Source of the DNA: Sorex araneus
Lineage: Eukaryota; Chordata; Mammalia; Eulipotyphla; Soricidae
DNA length: 64,000 nucleotides
NCBI RefSeq assembly: GCF_027595985.1
Contig: NC_073306.1
Coordinates: 194,263,000-194,326,999 of the forward strand
Reading direction: 5' to 3'
In this document: piece after piece, positions 21,281 through 49,854 of the stretch
How the letters are laid out: each line of letters opens with the position of its first letter
How positions within the stretch are numbered: the stretch's first letter is position 1
Made by a program: the position numbers and the translations under genes
Notes under the pieces: model-generated
Database searches by the model: none
Seen by the model: the letters and a program-made list of their open reading frames with translations, nothing else
What the model was told of the DNA's origin: nothing

Positions 21281-22847
21281 ACAGGGTATTAAAGACACAC
21301 AGTTATGAAGTGGTGAGAATTCAAGGTATGGATAATGCTCTATTATTTAGATTAAAACTAAAATTGTGACCTTGTTTTAATATTTATTTTTTATGCTATA
21401 ACTGTTACAAATTAGAGGCTCCTAAACTTACCTATCATCCCCTGCACAGAAAAACTCTGGCTTAGAAATTTTTGGAAATCTACCTTCACAGCAACCTAGA
21501 GTAACAGTATCATCCATTTTGGGAAACATTTAATAGTGAAACTATATGTCTGCCTGTTTGGAAACATTTGCTACCTGCATCTTTGAAATAAAAATATAGA
21601 TATGGAATGCATCGAACTGGTTCTGTATGTTATTCATTCATTTTCCACATTTCAGAAATCTTATATGACTATGCTACACTTTAAATATGTGTTAACTAAT
21701 GTCAAAATTATTCAATTTTGTATTTTATTAGAATTTTATGACTTTTTACCACATATCCATTTCTATTCCAGAATCTTCACAGGATACCATATTACATTTT
21801 GGTGTCATGTCTTGTAAGACATCTCCTGACTCTCAGTTTCTAAAGTTTACTTATTTTTGATGGTCGTAACAAAACTGAGCTGTACTGATTAAGTATTTTG
21901 TATGTTGCCTTTGAACTTGGAGTTAAATGATGTCTTTTATGGTATTATGCTTGGAGAAGGACCAATCAGATACGTGGTATTTTTATTAAATACCAAGGGT
22001 ATTTACTCATAGTATATCTTGATCAGTTAGTTGGGGTAGTGTTTGCCAACAATATATATTAAAGTTGTATATCCTTTCCTCCACATCTGTCATGGCTTTT
22101 GAAGGAGGCCACTCTGTGAATCCCACATTTAAAGGATGGGTGGGATGGGAAGTTAAACATAACTATATAATTAGAAATTCTTCTATATGGAATATTTACC
22201 CATTTTCCTGTCCTTACTGCTTATTCAGTATCTATTCATACCTACATATTTATGTATATATAATTATCATAAATATATATATAATTAACATATTTCATAA
22301 GTATTTGATTTTTGTTCATATTTAACTTACAGTTACTTAAAATAATTACATTTTAAGGTTCCCTTATAAGTAACATTCATATCTAGATGCTGAGTACCTC
22401 ACAGCCAATATGGTATCAATCTGTCAATAAACAGGCATTAACTAAATGTATTTAGGTATCTAGCATTTGTCTTGGAAGCATATCTTTGGAGATAGAATTA
22501 TCGGGAAAACTTACATACTAATTGAGTCAGCTAAAGTGGCTATCCTTGTGTACCTTACCACGTGATACCGTCCAAGCTCTTCACTGTTTGCAGCCCACAC
22601 AGATGTGAAGGGAATGTTTAGGGAAGATGTCAAGTGTCTAAAATGGGGTTAAATTATCTATTTCACTTCAAAGTTTTAGTGCAGATGCTTTCTTTCTCCA
22701 AAGAAATTGCAGAAATTTAGGACAAGCTAGAGAATGACACTGAATTTCATTAATTTGTATGTTGTTCCACTAAGAAAAAATTGAAAGGTCCTGGGTTTAT
22801 AACCGAATTGCATATAAAAATTATGATTTTTAATTATGTGTTTTTTG
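21281..22847. other. No gene seen; AT-rich
   Basis: Long AT-rich stretch with TA-rich simple sequence near 22250-22285. It lies downstream of SULT1E1 (gene on the minus strand). Confidence 0.5.
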
Positions 22848-23016
22848 TTTTGGAGGACCGTCTCAGGCAATACTCAGGGGTTACTCCTGGCTCCCCACTT
22901 AGGGATTATCCCTGGCAGTGCTTGGGGAACTATATGGGATAACCGGAACTAAACCCCAATGAGCCGTGTGCAAGACAAATGCTCTACTTGCTGTACTGTA
23001 GCTCCAGCCCCCAACA
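22848..23016 (-). repeat. tRNA-derived SINE downstream of SULT1E1
   Basis: Reverse copy from 'gaccgtctcaggcaatactc' to 'gtactgtagctccagccccc'. It lies about 70 bases past the candidate poly(A) signal. Confidence 0.85.
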
Positions 23017-23088
23017 ATTATGACTTTTAAACAAGTTTCACTTTAAAATATTATTAAAACTATATCAAACAAAAGGCGATATTAGTTA

Positions 23089-23094
23089 TTTATT
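23089..23094 (-). promoter_or_regulatory. SULT1E1: Candidate SULT1E1 poly(A) signal
   Basis: Minus-strand AATAAA within CCAAATAAATAAC, about 410 bases after the stop codon and just before a SINE. It is the first canonical hexamer I find downstream. No transcript evidence is available here. Confidence 0.45.
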
Positions 23095-23500
23095 TGGAAA
23101 GTGGATAATAAATTTTCTTTCAGAGATTGAGATTCTTCTTCACATTTACATCTCAATACTTTTGCCTTGTAATTTCTGTATACTACATAACTATATTATA
23201 CATTAAAACATAATATAATTGGAAACCACAGGTATTTCAAAAGAATGCTGGAAAATTCTGAGTTTTCTTCAGAGAATATAAAATAAAATCAGATCAAGTT
23301 TCATAAACTGTCATCATTAAGTTGAATAATTATACATGCAATGTTCTACTGAAGCACCTCAGTAAAAGTTTTTATGATGAAAGATGTCTTTGATTTAGAT
23401 AAATGAATAATTGATATAAATGTATGATATGAAAAATAGAATACAGAACAATTGAAGAAGAAAACAAGAATCTCCGATATGTCAATATGAATCATAGTAG

Positions 23501-39292
<15,792 letters not shown>

Positions 39293-39469
39293 CTGTGTGG
39301 TAGACTGAAAAGAAAGTTTGAATTTATAGTTTATATGTTATATATAATGCATTAATATTAAAATATTTGTATATATTATGGTTTTCATGTATATAGCATG
39401 TCTTGCTGCTGTTTATATACGCTTAATGGGTTTTGAATGGGTCTTTAAAAACCTGAAAAGATGAGCTAG

Positions 39470-40180
39470 ACACACTCTTTACAAAGATATAGATGGTCAT
39501 CAGACATATAACAATATTCATAATCAGTTATTAATAAAACACAAATCAAACCACAAATGAGATATCACCTAACACATGTGTTAAAGGTTTATGTAAAAGG
39601 ATTACCAGAAACATCTAGTGATTAAAAATAGGTTTAAAGATATATGGAAACATCCTTCTTACACTTCTGGTGGATATAAATTAGTATGGTCTCTTCAGAA
39701 AATACTATAATATTTTTCAAACAAACATTAGAAGTATATACCATTGGACTCAGAAATTTCATAGCTAAGTAGCTCATTACCCAAAAACACTTGTGCAAAA
39801 TCCATATGTACACCTATGTCTACTGCAGCACTACTTACATATATATATATATTCATATATAGCTAAGCTATATATGAAATTAAAATGCCTAATTACACAT
39901 GAGTACTTAGAGAAAAATACTTATATTTGCAATGTGATAGGCATTCTGCTAAAAGAAATGATAAAATATTTTTCTTGTGACAGTGTCAATGGAATTCTGA
40001 AGGGACATAATAAGCAAAATAAATCGGAAGGAGCAAAACAAATGATAAAAGTTCTTTTGAACTTAAAAATTAGAACAATAGACAAGCCGACGTCAAGAAG
40101 AAACAAAATTCTTAGAATCAAGGAGTTTCCAAATCTTGCTTTTCTAAAAAAAAAAAAAAAGAGCAAAGAACAACAAAAAC
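39470..40180 (+). repeat. Old L1 ORF2 3' fragment, upstream of exon 2
   Basis: 'cacaaatgagatatcaccta', 'cttctggtggatataaatta', 'tctactgcagcactacttac' follow late ORF2 order. A 13-bp-arm palindrome (39852-39864/39866-39878) lies within it. The LTR follows directly. Confidence 0.65.
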
Positions 40181-40186
40181 GACAAC

Positions 40187-41299
40187 TGTAGGATAACATT
40201 GGGTTTGTCCTTTTAGCCTCGCCGCAGGGAACTTAGTTTACCTTAAATCAGTGTCCTTTCTGTATGGACACAGGAAGACAGCTAATATTATGCCTTGTAA
40301 CTTGGGAGCAGATTAACTCCAATAATATTTACTCCTGAGCATCTGCTTTCTCGACTCAGTTGCCCTTAGTTTCTAGTACCTCCAAAGCAGAGTCCCAGTG
40401 AGGGACAGAATGGACCCAGGGCAAGCTGTGAGCTACCCTGGCATTGAAACGGGCCAGGCCAAAGCGCCACAATACTCAACTATAAGTTGAGAGCATGGTC
40501 ATAGACAAATGCTGTCATGATCCAAAAGTAACGACAAGACCTGGACCCTGCTGGTGTTAGGAAGACTACCCTCACCTGAGGGCTGTGGTCTGAAGTACAT
40601 AGTGAATGTCCTTAGGAAGAACCAAACTTTAAGTCTGATATATCTCTTACTGTGCTCATACATAATGGCATTGCTAGAAATATTAGAAGTAAATTTACTA
40701 TAACTAAGTGGATGACTAGCTGAGGAAGGAAGAAAGTAACACACCCCTGTTTGGATCCCACCCTTTAGTGGATCTATTAGTAATCTGGAGTAATCTCCTT
40801 AGATGAGATTTTTGTTAATCTCCTGGAGAAATGGTCTTACCCTTCTTTGTTAATTTATTTATGTTCAACCCACCTTTGTGTCACCACCCTATATGATTGC
40901 TATATAAACTAAGACTGTAAGAGAAGCAGAGGCAGAGGCAGGATAGGGTAGAGGTAAGACAGAAGCAAGGAGAAGAGACAGGAGTGGAGAGAGAATACAC
41001 AGAAGCAAGAGAGAAGACACAGAAGCAAGAGACAGACAGAGGCTGGAAGAGACCAGAGGAGAGACTACAGAGACGAGATAGAGAGAAAGATGGAAGAGAG
41101 CATAGTGGCACACACAGAAGCAGAGCACAAGGAGGAGTCATCCCGAACTGGCCCATACACAGCAGCTCGAGAGCACCGAACAAGAGCATCGAGAGAGAGA
41201 GAAAGAGAGAGAGAGAGCACAGCCCCGAGAGCCCACGAACAACAGCACAACTCATATATCATTGCACCCTCCCGAGTGTGTGTTTTTGTATTTTTTACA
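40187..41299 (+). mobile_element. Solo LTR of an endogenous retrovirus
   Basis: 1113 bases from TGTAGGATAAC to TTTTTTACA, with TG...CA ends, flanked by a perfect 6-base target duplication gacaac (40181-40186 and 41300-41305). Six-base duplications are typical of class II (beta-like) retroviruses. A TATATAAA box lies at 40901-40908, followed by a purine-rich R/U5-like part with repeated 'agaagcaagagaga' units and a GA tract. No viral gene remains. It sits 0.9 kb upstream of SULT1E1 exon 2, antisense to it. Confidence 0.9.
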
Positions 41300-41305
41300 G
41301 ACAAC

Positions 41306-42140
41306 AAAACATTCTCTAGGACAATTTAGTATAACATCTTTTCATTCTCACTCCAGATTCTACCCCAGAGGAAAAGCATAATGAAAGAGTATCTCCTTTT
41401 GTTTATTTATGCTTTCAGTCAAAATAAAGCTATAGGTATTGTTTTCAGCAACCACAGGAAGTTACTGACAAATATTCTACCCATTGAGAAAAAGATGCCC
41501 ATGTCTTTAGGATAAAATGGTCTCTTTCTGGGGTTGGGAAAACTGTGTCCCAAGCAGTGTTCAGAATGTTGAGTCCCCAATATCAGGCTGTTGAACGAGG
41601 GGACCATGTGGAGCATGGATCACAGGATTTACGCATCATTCAAGGCCACCGCCTACCTGTCCCTTGCTATTTCTTCAACCCCAACTCTTCCAAAACTTCT
41701 TTATCAGGTATATCCGCTATAATCTCACCAAATTATGAGTGTAATCACAAGTCAACTTTTTTATAATTAAGCCTATTCCCAACCTCCTTGCTTTGTGAAA
41801 ATCATCTTCCTCTAAAAGAAATGTGTGTACATATACCACTTTTACAGTCAATTGATTTACTCAAGTGAACAATTTTCTTGGTGTTCTGCCAGGTTAGCAA
41901 AACTTGGCTGGTAGTCTGTTGGGAGTAGCTGATTTTTACTAGACTGCTGACTGGCCCTGGCTACCCCTCTATGGTCACTTTTAATACTAGGAATAATTAA
42001 CACAGGATAATTAAATAATAACTAATATGCAAAAATACTAGGAATAATTAACACAAGTAATCCCTCTTTTATGTTAACTGTACACCACAATGTGACTCCC
42101 CTCTAGTTGCCTTTAAAAAAAAAAACAAAGCAACACTTTT
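41306..42140. other. No gene seen; 22-bp direct repeat
   Basis: Contains a perfect 22-base repeat (41983-42004 and 42034-42055). The rest is unrecognised. Confidence 0.5.
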
Positions 42141-42144
42141 CTTT

Positions 42145-42296
42145 CTGGGTCTGAGAGATAGGATAGCAGGTAAGTCATTTGCCTTGCACACATCCATCTT
42201 GATTTCAATCTATGTTACAACATATGGTTCCTTGAACCCATCCAGGAATGATCTGCTTTTACTTGTCTAGCATCACACACACACACACACACACAA
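42145..42296 (+). repeat. Old SINE with CA-repeat tail
   Basis: 'gggtctgagagataggatag', 'gccttgcacacatccatctt', then (CA)n at 42271-42296 in the tail position. Confidence 0.75.
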
Positions 42297-42655
42297 AACT
42301 GATTCATCAACTCAATTGAACTTGATTTTTTTCATTTTCAGTTTTCTTTCCTTCTGTTCTCCCTCCTTTCTCTAGACATTTTCTTTATTCCCCTATCTGC
42401 CTTTCATTTAGCAAATACACTTGGCTGGATTTGCTTAAAAATATTACACAAAGAGCACTCTTTGTATATTATAAAACCCCAGACCTAAGCACTATAGCCA
42501 GTAAACACAGTAGCCAGTATGCACAAAAGTATTGGCTAAATTTGTTAGGTCAAATCTTCCAAGGTTCCATGAATTTTTCTAGTCACCTTAAATAAAACAG
42601 TGACTGCTCTGCCTATGATCTACTTGTCAGCATAATATCAAGGACTTGGATTTCT

Positions 42656-42849
42656 TTTTTTTTTTCATTTAAATTATTTATTTTATTGAATCACCATGTG
42701 GAAAGTTACAAAGTTCTCAGGCTTATGTCTCAGTTATACAATGTTCAAAAACCTGTCCCTTCACCAGTGCCCATATTCTACCACCAAAAACCCCAGTATA
42801 CCTCCCACCTCCACCCCCCGCCCCCGAATACGTAACTGATAAATTTCAC
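42656..42849 (-). mobile_element. Short young L1 insertion (3' UTR only)
   Basis: About 190 bases of L1 3' end beginning with the T-rich tail complement, flanked by a perfect 16-base target duplication aaggacttggatttct (42640-42655 and 42850-42865; the preceding c also matches). Confidence 0.95.
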
Positions 42850-43281
42850 AAGGACTTGGATTTCTACTGTTTATTGGATAACTCTTACTGTAAAAGTGAC
42901 AAAACCTGCAAGGACCCTGCTACCAACAGACTGCTTCTGACACATTTACAAAAAGGAACATAAGATTAGAAGTCAATTTTCATTCTCACTTTCTCCACCA
43001 TGCTTTCTTTGTTTCTTCATCAGTAAAACGGAGAACATGTCCAAAGTATACAGCTATAATACTGGAGGCTTATGTTAAAACTCATTAGAAACTAAAGGGT
43101 TATGAAAATGTAAGATATCTTTTTAGTGGCAGACATTTCCTTTTTAAGTTTTAATTATTTATATCATTAAGTTACTAAATTATTAACACTTGATTTCCTT
43201 TTCAAACAGACATAATAGACTAATGTTGTATACCTATTTAAAATTTAAATATTAATAACAGCTTTAAAAATTAAATCCAAC

Positions 43282-43411
43282 CTGTCCAGATGATCCTGTA
43301 AAAGAAACTGGTGATCCACTATAGTTTTCTTCCAATCCTTGCTTTAGTTTTAACCTGCAGCAAAGATGAGAACCAGTTGTGCATTTGAAAAATTTCTGGC
43401 AAGCTTTTATT
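43282..43411 (-). promoter_or_regulatory. SULT1E1: Candidate SULT1E1 promoter and non-coding exon 1
   Basis: On the minus strand a TATA-like AATAAAAG (43411-43404) is followed ~30 bases later by a possible start. Two possible donors follow: GCAG|GTTAAA (last exon base 43355) and ACAG|GTTGGA (43282). The second would give an exon of ~100 bases. The region is free of recognised repeats and 4 kb upstream of exon 2. This is inference from position and motifs only. Confidence 0.3.
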
Positions 43412-44365
43412 CTGAATGCCAGAGAAAGAGGAGGAGACTAAGTTGTGAGGTGTGGCCTTGTGAAGTTCATGAGGCAATGCAGTAACAAAAAGATGAACAA
43501 ATACCTGCAAAAGCATGTACATACACAGTCACTTTCATTCATACAGAGATGTAGAAAGCCTCTGGTGCCACTTTACGTTCTTGGCTTAAGGTCAAATTCT
43601 TACATTTGCCAAGTGTAATCAGTGAGCTGAGAAAAGGGAGGGAGAGGAAGTAAAGTGGGGGGCAGGGGTATGAAGGAAAAAAGTCTTGAGAAAAATGAAG
43701 TAATAGAGGCTGGGAAGGGAAATTCCCCTTCCTCACTGAGGAGATTGACACTCAAAGACATAAACGTGCTGGAGGAGTGAGAGGAGAGAAAAAAAAAATG
43801 AGAGGGAAGAAATACAGAACTGAGGATCCTGTATGAGAACACCTAAGTTACTAGATTGCTAAGAACTGTCAGATTTCTGGTACTAGTTGTGCTGTAACAA
43901 ATCAACTGGAATCAATTGTTTGTTCTAACAATTAATTGAAAAACACATTTAGTATTTAAACATTTTTTGCATGAGATTCTAGAACAAGGTTGAAAATAAA
44001 AACAGATGGCAACTAAGGAAAAATGTAAACAAAAGTCACCTGTGGATTGTTATTTTATAATATCACATTTTCCTTTTCATAATTATATGATTAATGTGAT
44101 AAATGGAATCTTCCGCTGAAGTTAACCATTGATCATCTTACTGGGACTAGATACAAAGAGGACAAAACAACAGGTCAAAGGTTTATAGAAATCACATGTC
44201 CCCTAATTTTAATACTTCTGCACATATTCTGTCCTTGGCTGAGGAATGTTATCAATCCATTATATAATATCCACCGATCCCATCAATACCCCATCAGCCC
44301 AGTCAACTGAACAGTTTGTTCAAGATCACATTAGCGCTAATTTGTCTCTCAATCTTTAATTAGAT
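43412..44365. other. No gene seen (possible upstream region of SULT1E1)
   Basis: No repeat recognised except a polypurine-leaning stretch at 43615-43810. Confidence 0.4.
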
Positions 44366-44369
44366 TGCA

Positions 44370-44670
44370 CCTCCTTTGGAAGAGAGAAAGAGAGGGGAGA
44401 TAAGAGTACAGGAGAAGGGAGGGGAGGGGAGAGATGGGGGGTTAAAGGGTAGGTGAGAGGGGAAGGGAGGGGAGGGAAGGGGAGAAGTGAGGCGAGGAGA
44501 GGAGGGGAGAGGTGGGGAGAGAAGAGGAAGGAGATAAGGGTAGAGAGAGGAGAGGAGCGAAAGGAGAGAAGTGTTTGTTATAGAAGCAGGCTTCAGGAGG
44601 TGGGTTTGGAGGGAAACTGGTGGCACTGGTGGTGTTTGTAACTGTGTTACTCAGGGTGTTTTAATTAAAA
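44370..44670 (+). mobile_element. L1 3' end with expanded polypurine tract
   Basis: About 185 bases of almost pure purine (GGGGA-like units, 44380-44570) followed by 'gaagcaggcttcaggaggtg' and 'gagggaaactggtggcac', the pattern seen downstream of the polypurine tract at 36360-36500. Confidence 0.7.
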
Positions 44671-45092
44671 CTCAAAGAAGTGAATATTCTCGGGTGCCCT
44701 TTAAACTTCGCACTTTCTCTTAATTAGTACTTACACTTGTTGGCTACAATTAAAGTCTATGTGCCCAAATACTTCATTGCTCTTTATAAAGCTTTAAAAA
44801 ACAGATTCTTTCCCTGAGATTAACACACAGTATTGTGTACAGAGATAAGCACAGGTGTAGTAAGAGTGGGGGAGCAAAATTTATCACAAAAAATCATTTA
44901 TAAACATCTTTGGAATGATGATGTTTAAAACTGATTAGTCTTTAAAAATAACAAGGTTCAGGAAGTTTTTATTTTAACCTAGCCTTAAATGCCTAAGAGA
45001 ATTTAGATAAAGGTGCAGGAAGATCCTTATCATCATAAATATCTACAAAGAATATAAGCCAAGTAGAATAGATGTAAAAACTTGGCAAAACC
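44671..45092. other. No gene seen
   Basis: No recognised element. Confidence 0.45.
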
Positions 45093-45500
45093 TGTTTGTA
45101 TAATCTCTGGATCTTGGCCATTGATGAGATTACATGGTGCCAGGGGCAGTTTGTGGGCATGACTGCCACGCTACTGGAAAACTGCAGAGCTGGGGGGAGG
45201 AGGCCCAGTCCCGATTCAAGCAGGCTTGGAAATCTCAGTTACGGGTTTTTGCATACCTGGGTTTTCCTGCCAGTCCTCTCTCTGGTGAGGTTCATCCTGT
45301 TTTAGGTGAGGCTTGTACCCTCTTGGGTGAGGTTTGTCTGAGAGTGTGGTCAGTGGCCTTGGGCATAGCAGTAATTGGGTTCTAGAGGGTTTTGGCTGCT
45401 GGGCTTCTGCCTAGGGCAGGGGAGGAAACTCAACCACACCCTCCCCTCTGAGGTGCCCTGGTGAAGACAGCCTGGTATAGGGTCAGGGCATTCTGTGGCT
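45093..45500 (+). repeat. Family R GC-rich repeat
   Basis: 'ctctggatcttggccattga', 'gattacatggtgccaggggc', 'ggaggcccagtcccgattca', 'ccctggtgaagacagcctgg'. Colinear with 18835-19200, with a diverged middle (repeated 'ggtgaggtt'). Confidence 0.7.
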
Positions 45501-45589
45501 CTCTGTCCCAGAAGAGAAGAACACAGAATTTCCTTGACATCATATATTCTATCCATAGAATGCAATACAAAACAAATAATCTAGCATTG

Positions 45590-48500
45590 GCTTTTCTTTT
45601 CAATTTAGTTTTTAATTAGTGAGTCAACATGAGGTACAGTTATGTACTTACAAATTTTTGTGTTTGCATTTCAGTCATACACTGATCGAGTACCCAACCC
45701 ACCACCAGTGCCAATTCTTCACCATCAATGATCCCAGGAGTCCTCCCACCACCCCAATACCATCCCGCCCACCCCCCCTCGTTAGCAGGGCATTCTCTCC
45801 TTTTGGGTGTTGTAGTTTGCGATAGAGGTATTGAGTGGTCCTCATGTTTGGTCTATAGTCTACTTTCGGCTCATATCTTCCAATCTGAGTGGGTCCTCCC
45901 AACATGTTTTACTTGGTGTTCCCTTCTCTATCTGAGCTGCCTTTTCCCCCGTCATGTGAGGCCAGCTTCAAGATGTGGGGAAAACCTCCTGAACCTTATC
46001 CCTATCATTCTTGGGTATTAGTCTTCTATTCTGTTACTTTATATTCCACAGATGAGTGCAATCTTTCTATGTCTGTCCTTCTCTTTCTGACTCATTTCAC
46101 TTGACATGATACTCTCCATGTTGATCCAGTTTATGCAAATTATATGCAAATATTATTACTTAATCTTTTTAACAGCTGCACAGTATTCCATTGTGTAGAT
46201 GTACCAATGATTTAACCAGTCATTTATACTTGTGTACTTGGGTTTTTTCCAGATTTTGGCTATTGTAAATAGTGCAGCAATGAACATAAAAGTGCAGATT
46301 ATGGATTCTGGTATGATGTTTGGATCTTTAATCCATTTTGATCATTCTTGTATATAGTGTTAGGTAGAGGTCTGAGCCCATTTTTTTGCATGTGGCTGTC
46401 CAGTTTTGCCAGTACCATTTGTTAGAGAGGCTTTCTTTGCTTCACTTCACATTTCTTACTCCCTTGTCAAAGATCAGATTATCATATATTTGCAGGTCTG
46501 TGTAAGGATATTCCACCCTGTTCCATTGGTCTACTGCTCTGCCTTTGTTCCAGTACCATGCTGTTTTAATTATTACTGCTTTGTAGTAGAATTTGAGGTT
46601 AGGGAAGGTAATGTCTCCCATCTTCTTTTTCCACAGAATTGCTTTAGCTATTTGTGGGGGGTTTGTTGTACCATATGAATTTCAGGAGTCTTTGATCCAC
46701 TACTTTGAAGAATGTCATGGGTATCCTTATAGGGATTGCATTCAATCTGTATAATGCTTTGGGGAGTATTTCCATTTTGATGATGTTGGTTCTCCCAATC
46801 CATGAGCAGGGTATATGTTTCTATTTCCTCATGCCCTCTTTTATTTCGTGAAATAACATTTTGTAGTTTTCTTTGTATAGGTCCTTTACCTTCTTAGTTA
46901 AGCTGATTTCAAGGTACTTAATTTTCTGAGGCATGATTGCTTTTTTTTCATATAACTTTCTTTTCTCCCAGTATTTGTGTATAGGAAAGCCATGGACTTT
47001 TGGATATTAATTTTATAGCCTGCTACTTTACTATACAAGTTTTATTTTTTCTAGAAGTTTCTTGGTAGATGTTTTGGGGTTCTCCTAGATATAGTAACAT
47101 ATAGTCTACAAATAGTGAGAGATTGATTTCTTCCTTTCCTCTCTGGATGCCCTTAATATCCTTTTCTTGCATAATTGCTATTGCAAGTAATTGCAGTACT
47201 ATCTTGAACAGAAATGGTGACAGTGGGCATACTTGTCTTGTCCCTGATCTTAGAGGGAAGGCCCTTAGTTTTTCCCCACTGAGGATGATACTTTCCATAG
47301 GTTTGTGGCAGATGGCTTTGAGTATATTGAGGAAGGTTCCTTCTATATCCATTTTGGTGAGAGTTTTCATCATAAACAGGTGCTGGATCTTGCCAAATGC
47401 TTTCTCTGCATCTATTGATATGATTATATGGCTTTATCATTTCTTTTTTTGGTATGATGGATTATGTTCATTGATTTCCAAATGTTAAACCATCCTTGCA
47501 TCCCTGGGATGAATCTGACTTGGTCGTGATGTATGATCTTTTTGATGAGCTGTTGGATTGTATTTGCTAGTATTTTATTGAGGTCATGGTGTATGATCTT
47601 TTTGATGAATTGTTGGATTCTATTTGCTAATATTTTGTTGAGGATCTTCACATCCATGTTCATCAGAGATATCACCTGTAGTTTTCTTTTTTGTGTGGTG
47701 TCTCTGTTTTCTTTTGGTTATTTGGGTGATATGTACCTCATAGAAACTGTTTGGGAGTGTTTCTCTTTCCTCAACTTCCTAGAAGAGTTTGAAAAGAACT
47801 GGCAATAGAACCTCTTTGAATGTTTGAAAGAATTCGCTGGTGAATCGATCTGGACCTGGATTTTTGTTTCTGGGAAGACTTTTGATTACAGTTTCAATTT
47901 CCTTGATAGTAATAGATCTATTCATGTATTCCAAGTCATCTTGGTTCAGTCTTGGGAGGTTATAGGAATCCAGGAATTTATCCATTTCTTCTAGATTCTC
48001 CTGTTTCGTTTCATGGCACTACAGACTTTCAAAGCAGTCTCTGATGATTTTTAGAATTTCTTTTGTTTCTGTTGTGATGTCCCCCTTTTCATTTGTGATT
48101 CGGTTTATTAGGGTTCTCAATCTCTCTTTCTTTGTGAGTTTTGCTAATGGTTTATAGATCTTATTTATTTTCTCAAAGAACCAGCTCTTCGTTTCATTGA
48201 TCTTTTGGGTTGTTTTTTGGGTTTCCATGTCGTTGATTTCTGCTCAAGTTTCATTATCTCTTTCCTTCTGCCTGGTTTGTGTTCCTTTTGTCGTCCTTTT
48301 CTAAGGTCTTGAGCTGTGAGGTCAAGTTCTTTATGTGGGCCCTTTCTTCCTTCCTGAGGTATATTGCAGCACTATAAATTTTCCCCTTAGCAATGGCTTT
48401 AGCTGCATCCCACAAGTTCTGGTAGCTTGTGTCTTCATTCTTATTTGTTTCCAGGTACCTTTTGATTTCTTCCTTGATTTTTCTCCCTGACCCACTTATT

Positions 48501-48835
48501 AAGTTTTTTCACTATATCCCACCATTTTCTTCTGGTTTGGAGGTTTTCCTCTGATAGGTCTGCTGTAAATCTAAGGGGTGCTTCTTTGCATGTGATTTTC
48601 CTTTTTTGCATTTTCTGCTTGCATTATTGTGTCCCTATCTGTGGCATCCATCATTCTGACTATATGTTTTAGAGTCTTTTTGTTTGAGTCTCTTTTAGCT
48701 GGCACCCTTCAGGTTCCTAGGATCTGAACATCTGCATTCTCCAGCTCTAGGAACTTTTCAGCAATGATTTCCTTAACTGTGAAATTTTCATTGGGGTTGC
48801 CTCCCTGTCCTTCTGGGACTCCAACCTACTACAGA
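45590..48835 (-). mobile_element. L1 retrotransposon, 5'-truncated
   Basis: 3' UTR at 45590-46050, then ORF2 upstream on the minus strand. Recognisable blocks include [18 protein letters not shown] (47985-47779), a 20-residue repeated RT segment (47641-47522), and the RT core with FVDY where FADD is expected. Many frameshifts and stops. It ends near 48835 in mid-ORF2. Confidence 0.93.
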
Positions 48836-49079
48836 TCTTAATTCTGCTATTTTTATATAATAATTCGTGAGATTTATACTTCTATACTTTTATACCAAGA
48901 AGTCAGAGTGTAAGCATGATGTAAACTAAATAGATATAACCTTAATTTAATCTCTCACCATTCTATTTTAAGTAACTAACAAGAGAAATGTGACAAATCT
49001 TTCCAAATTCTAGTTTTCAAAATACTTTTTCATGCTCATCCATCTTTCATTTCTTGAGTGAAAAGGGGACATCAGTGGG

Positions 49080-49240
49080 GAAAGAAGCTCTATACTCAGG
49101 CAAAATCCTGACTATTCACTGGCCCTGCACATGGTCCTTTGAGCACTATCAGGAATCCTAGTAATCTCTGAGCATAGTGTCAGGATCGGACCCTGAACAC
49201 CTGAGCACCTCAGGGTGTGGCCCCGAATCTATAAATAAAT
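49080..49240 (+). repeat. Old SINE with (TAAA)n tail
   Basis: 'ggtcctttgagcactatcag', 'cctcagggtgtggccccgaa', tail (AAAT)n. Confidence 0.7.
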
Positions 49241-49529
49241 AAATAAATAAGAGGCACTATTTTAAACCATGTGATGTGACAACTACCAGAGGTAAACAAT
49301 TCTTTTTCTTAAAAAGTAGTCTAAAAGACAATGTTTCTCATATTTATAATAATGAAACAATAAAAAAAAATGTTCACTTTGACCTAATTTTTTCCCCTGT
49401 GAGCAATGAGCACAGTAGCTATAAGATAATTGGGTCTTGGTCTGATTTTAGTTTCTAGAAACACAGAATCCCAGATTTTCTAGGAAACTAGACAGAAATT
49501 CATGTCAGTACCTTTAAAGGACGATGCTG

Positions 49530-49665
49530 AGACAGTGTCATGGCACAAGGGCCAAGACATGGCCTTGCACATGACCAATCCTGGTTCAGGGCACAATACC
49601 ACATGGAATTCCCTGTGCACTACCAGGAGCCACCCCTAAGGACCCCCTCACAAATGAAATACATT
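49530..49665 (+). repeat. Old SINE
   Basis: 'gacatggccttgcacatgac', 'ttccctgtgcactaccagga'. Confidence 0.65.
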
Positions 49666-49854
49666 AATCAAATGCTTGATTATTTGGATAGATGTGATCG
49701 CAGTAGCAGTAGTGGGGGGAGAAGGTCAATGATGAAGTGGAAACATTTTTTTAATTGATAAACTATATTAAATTATTGTAATTAAACTTTCTTTTCAACA
49801 ATGTAACTATTAATACATTAAAAAATTAAGGTTAGACAATGATAATAGCTAGAG

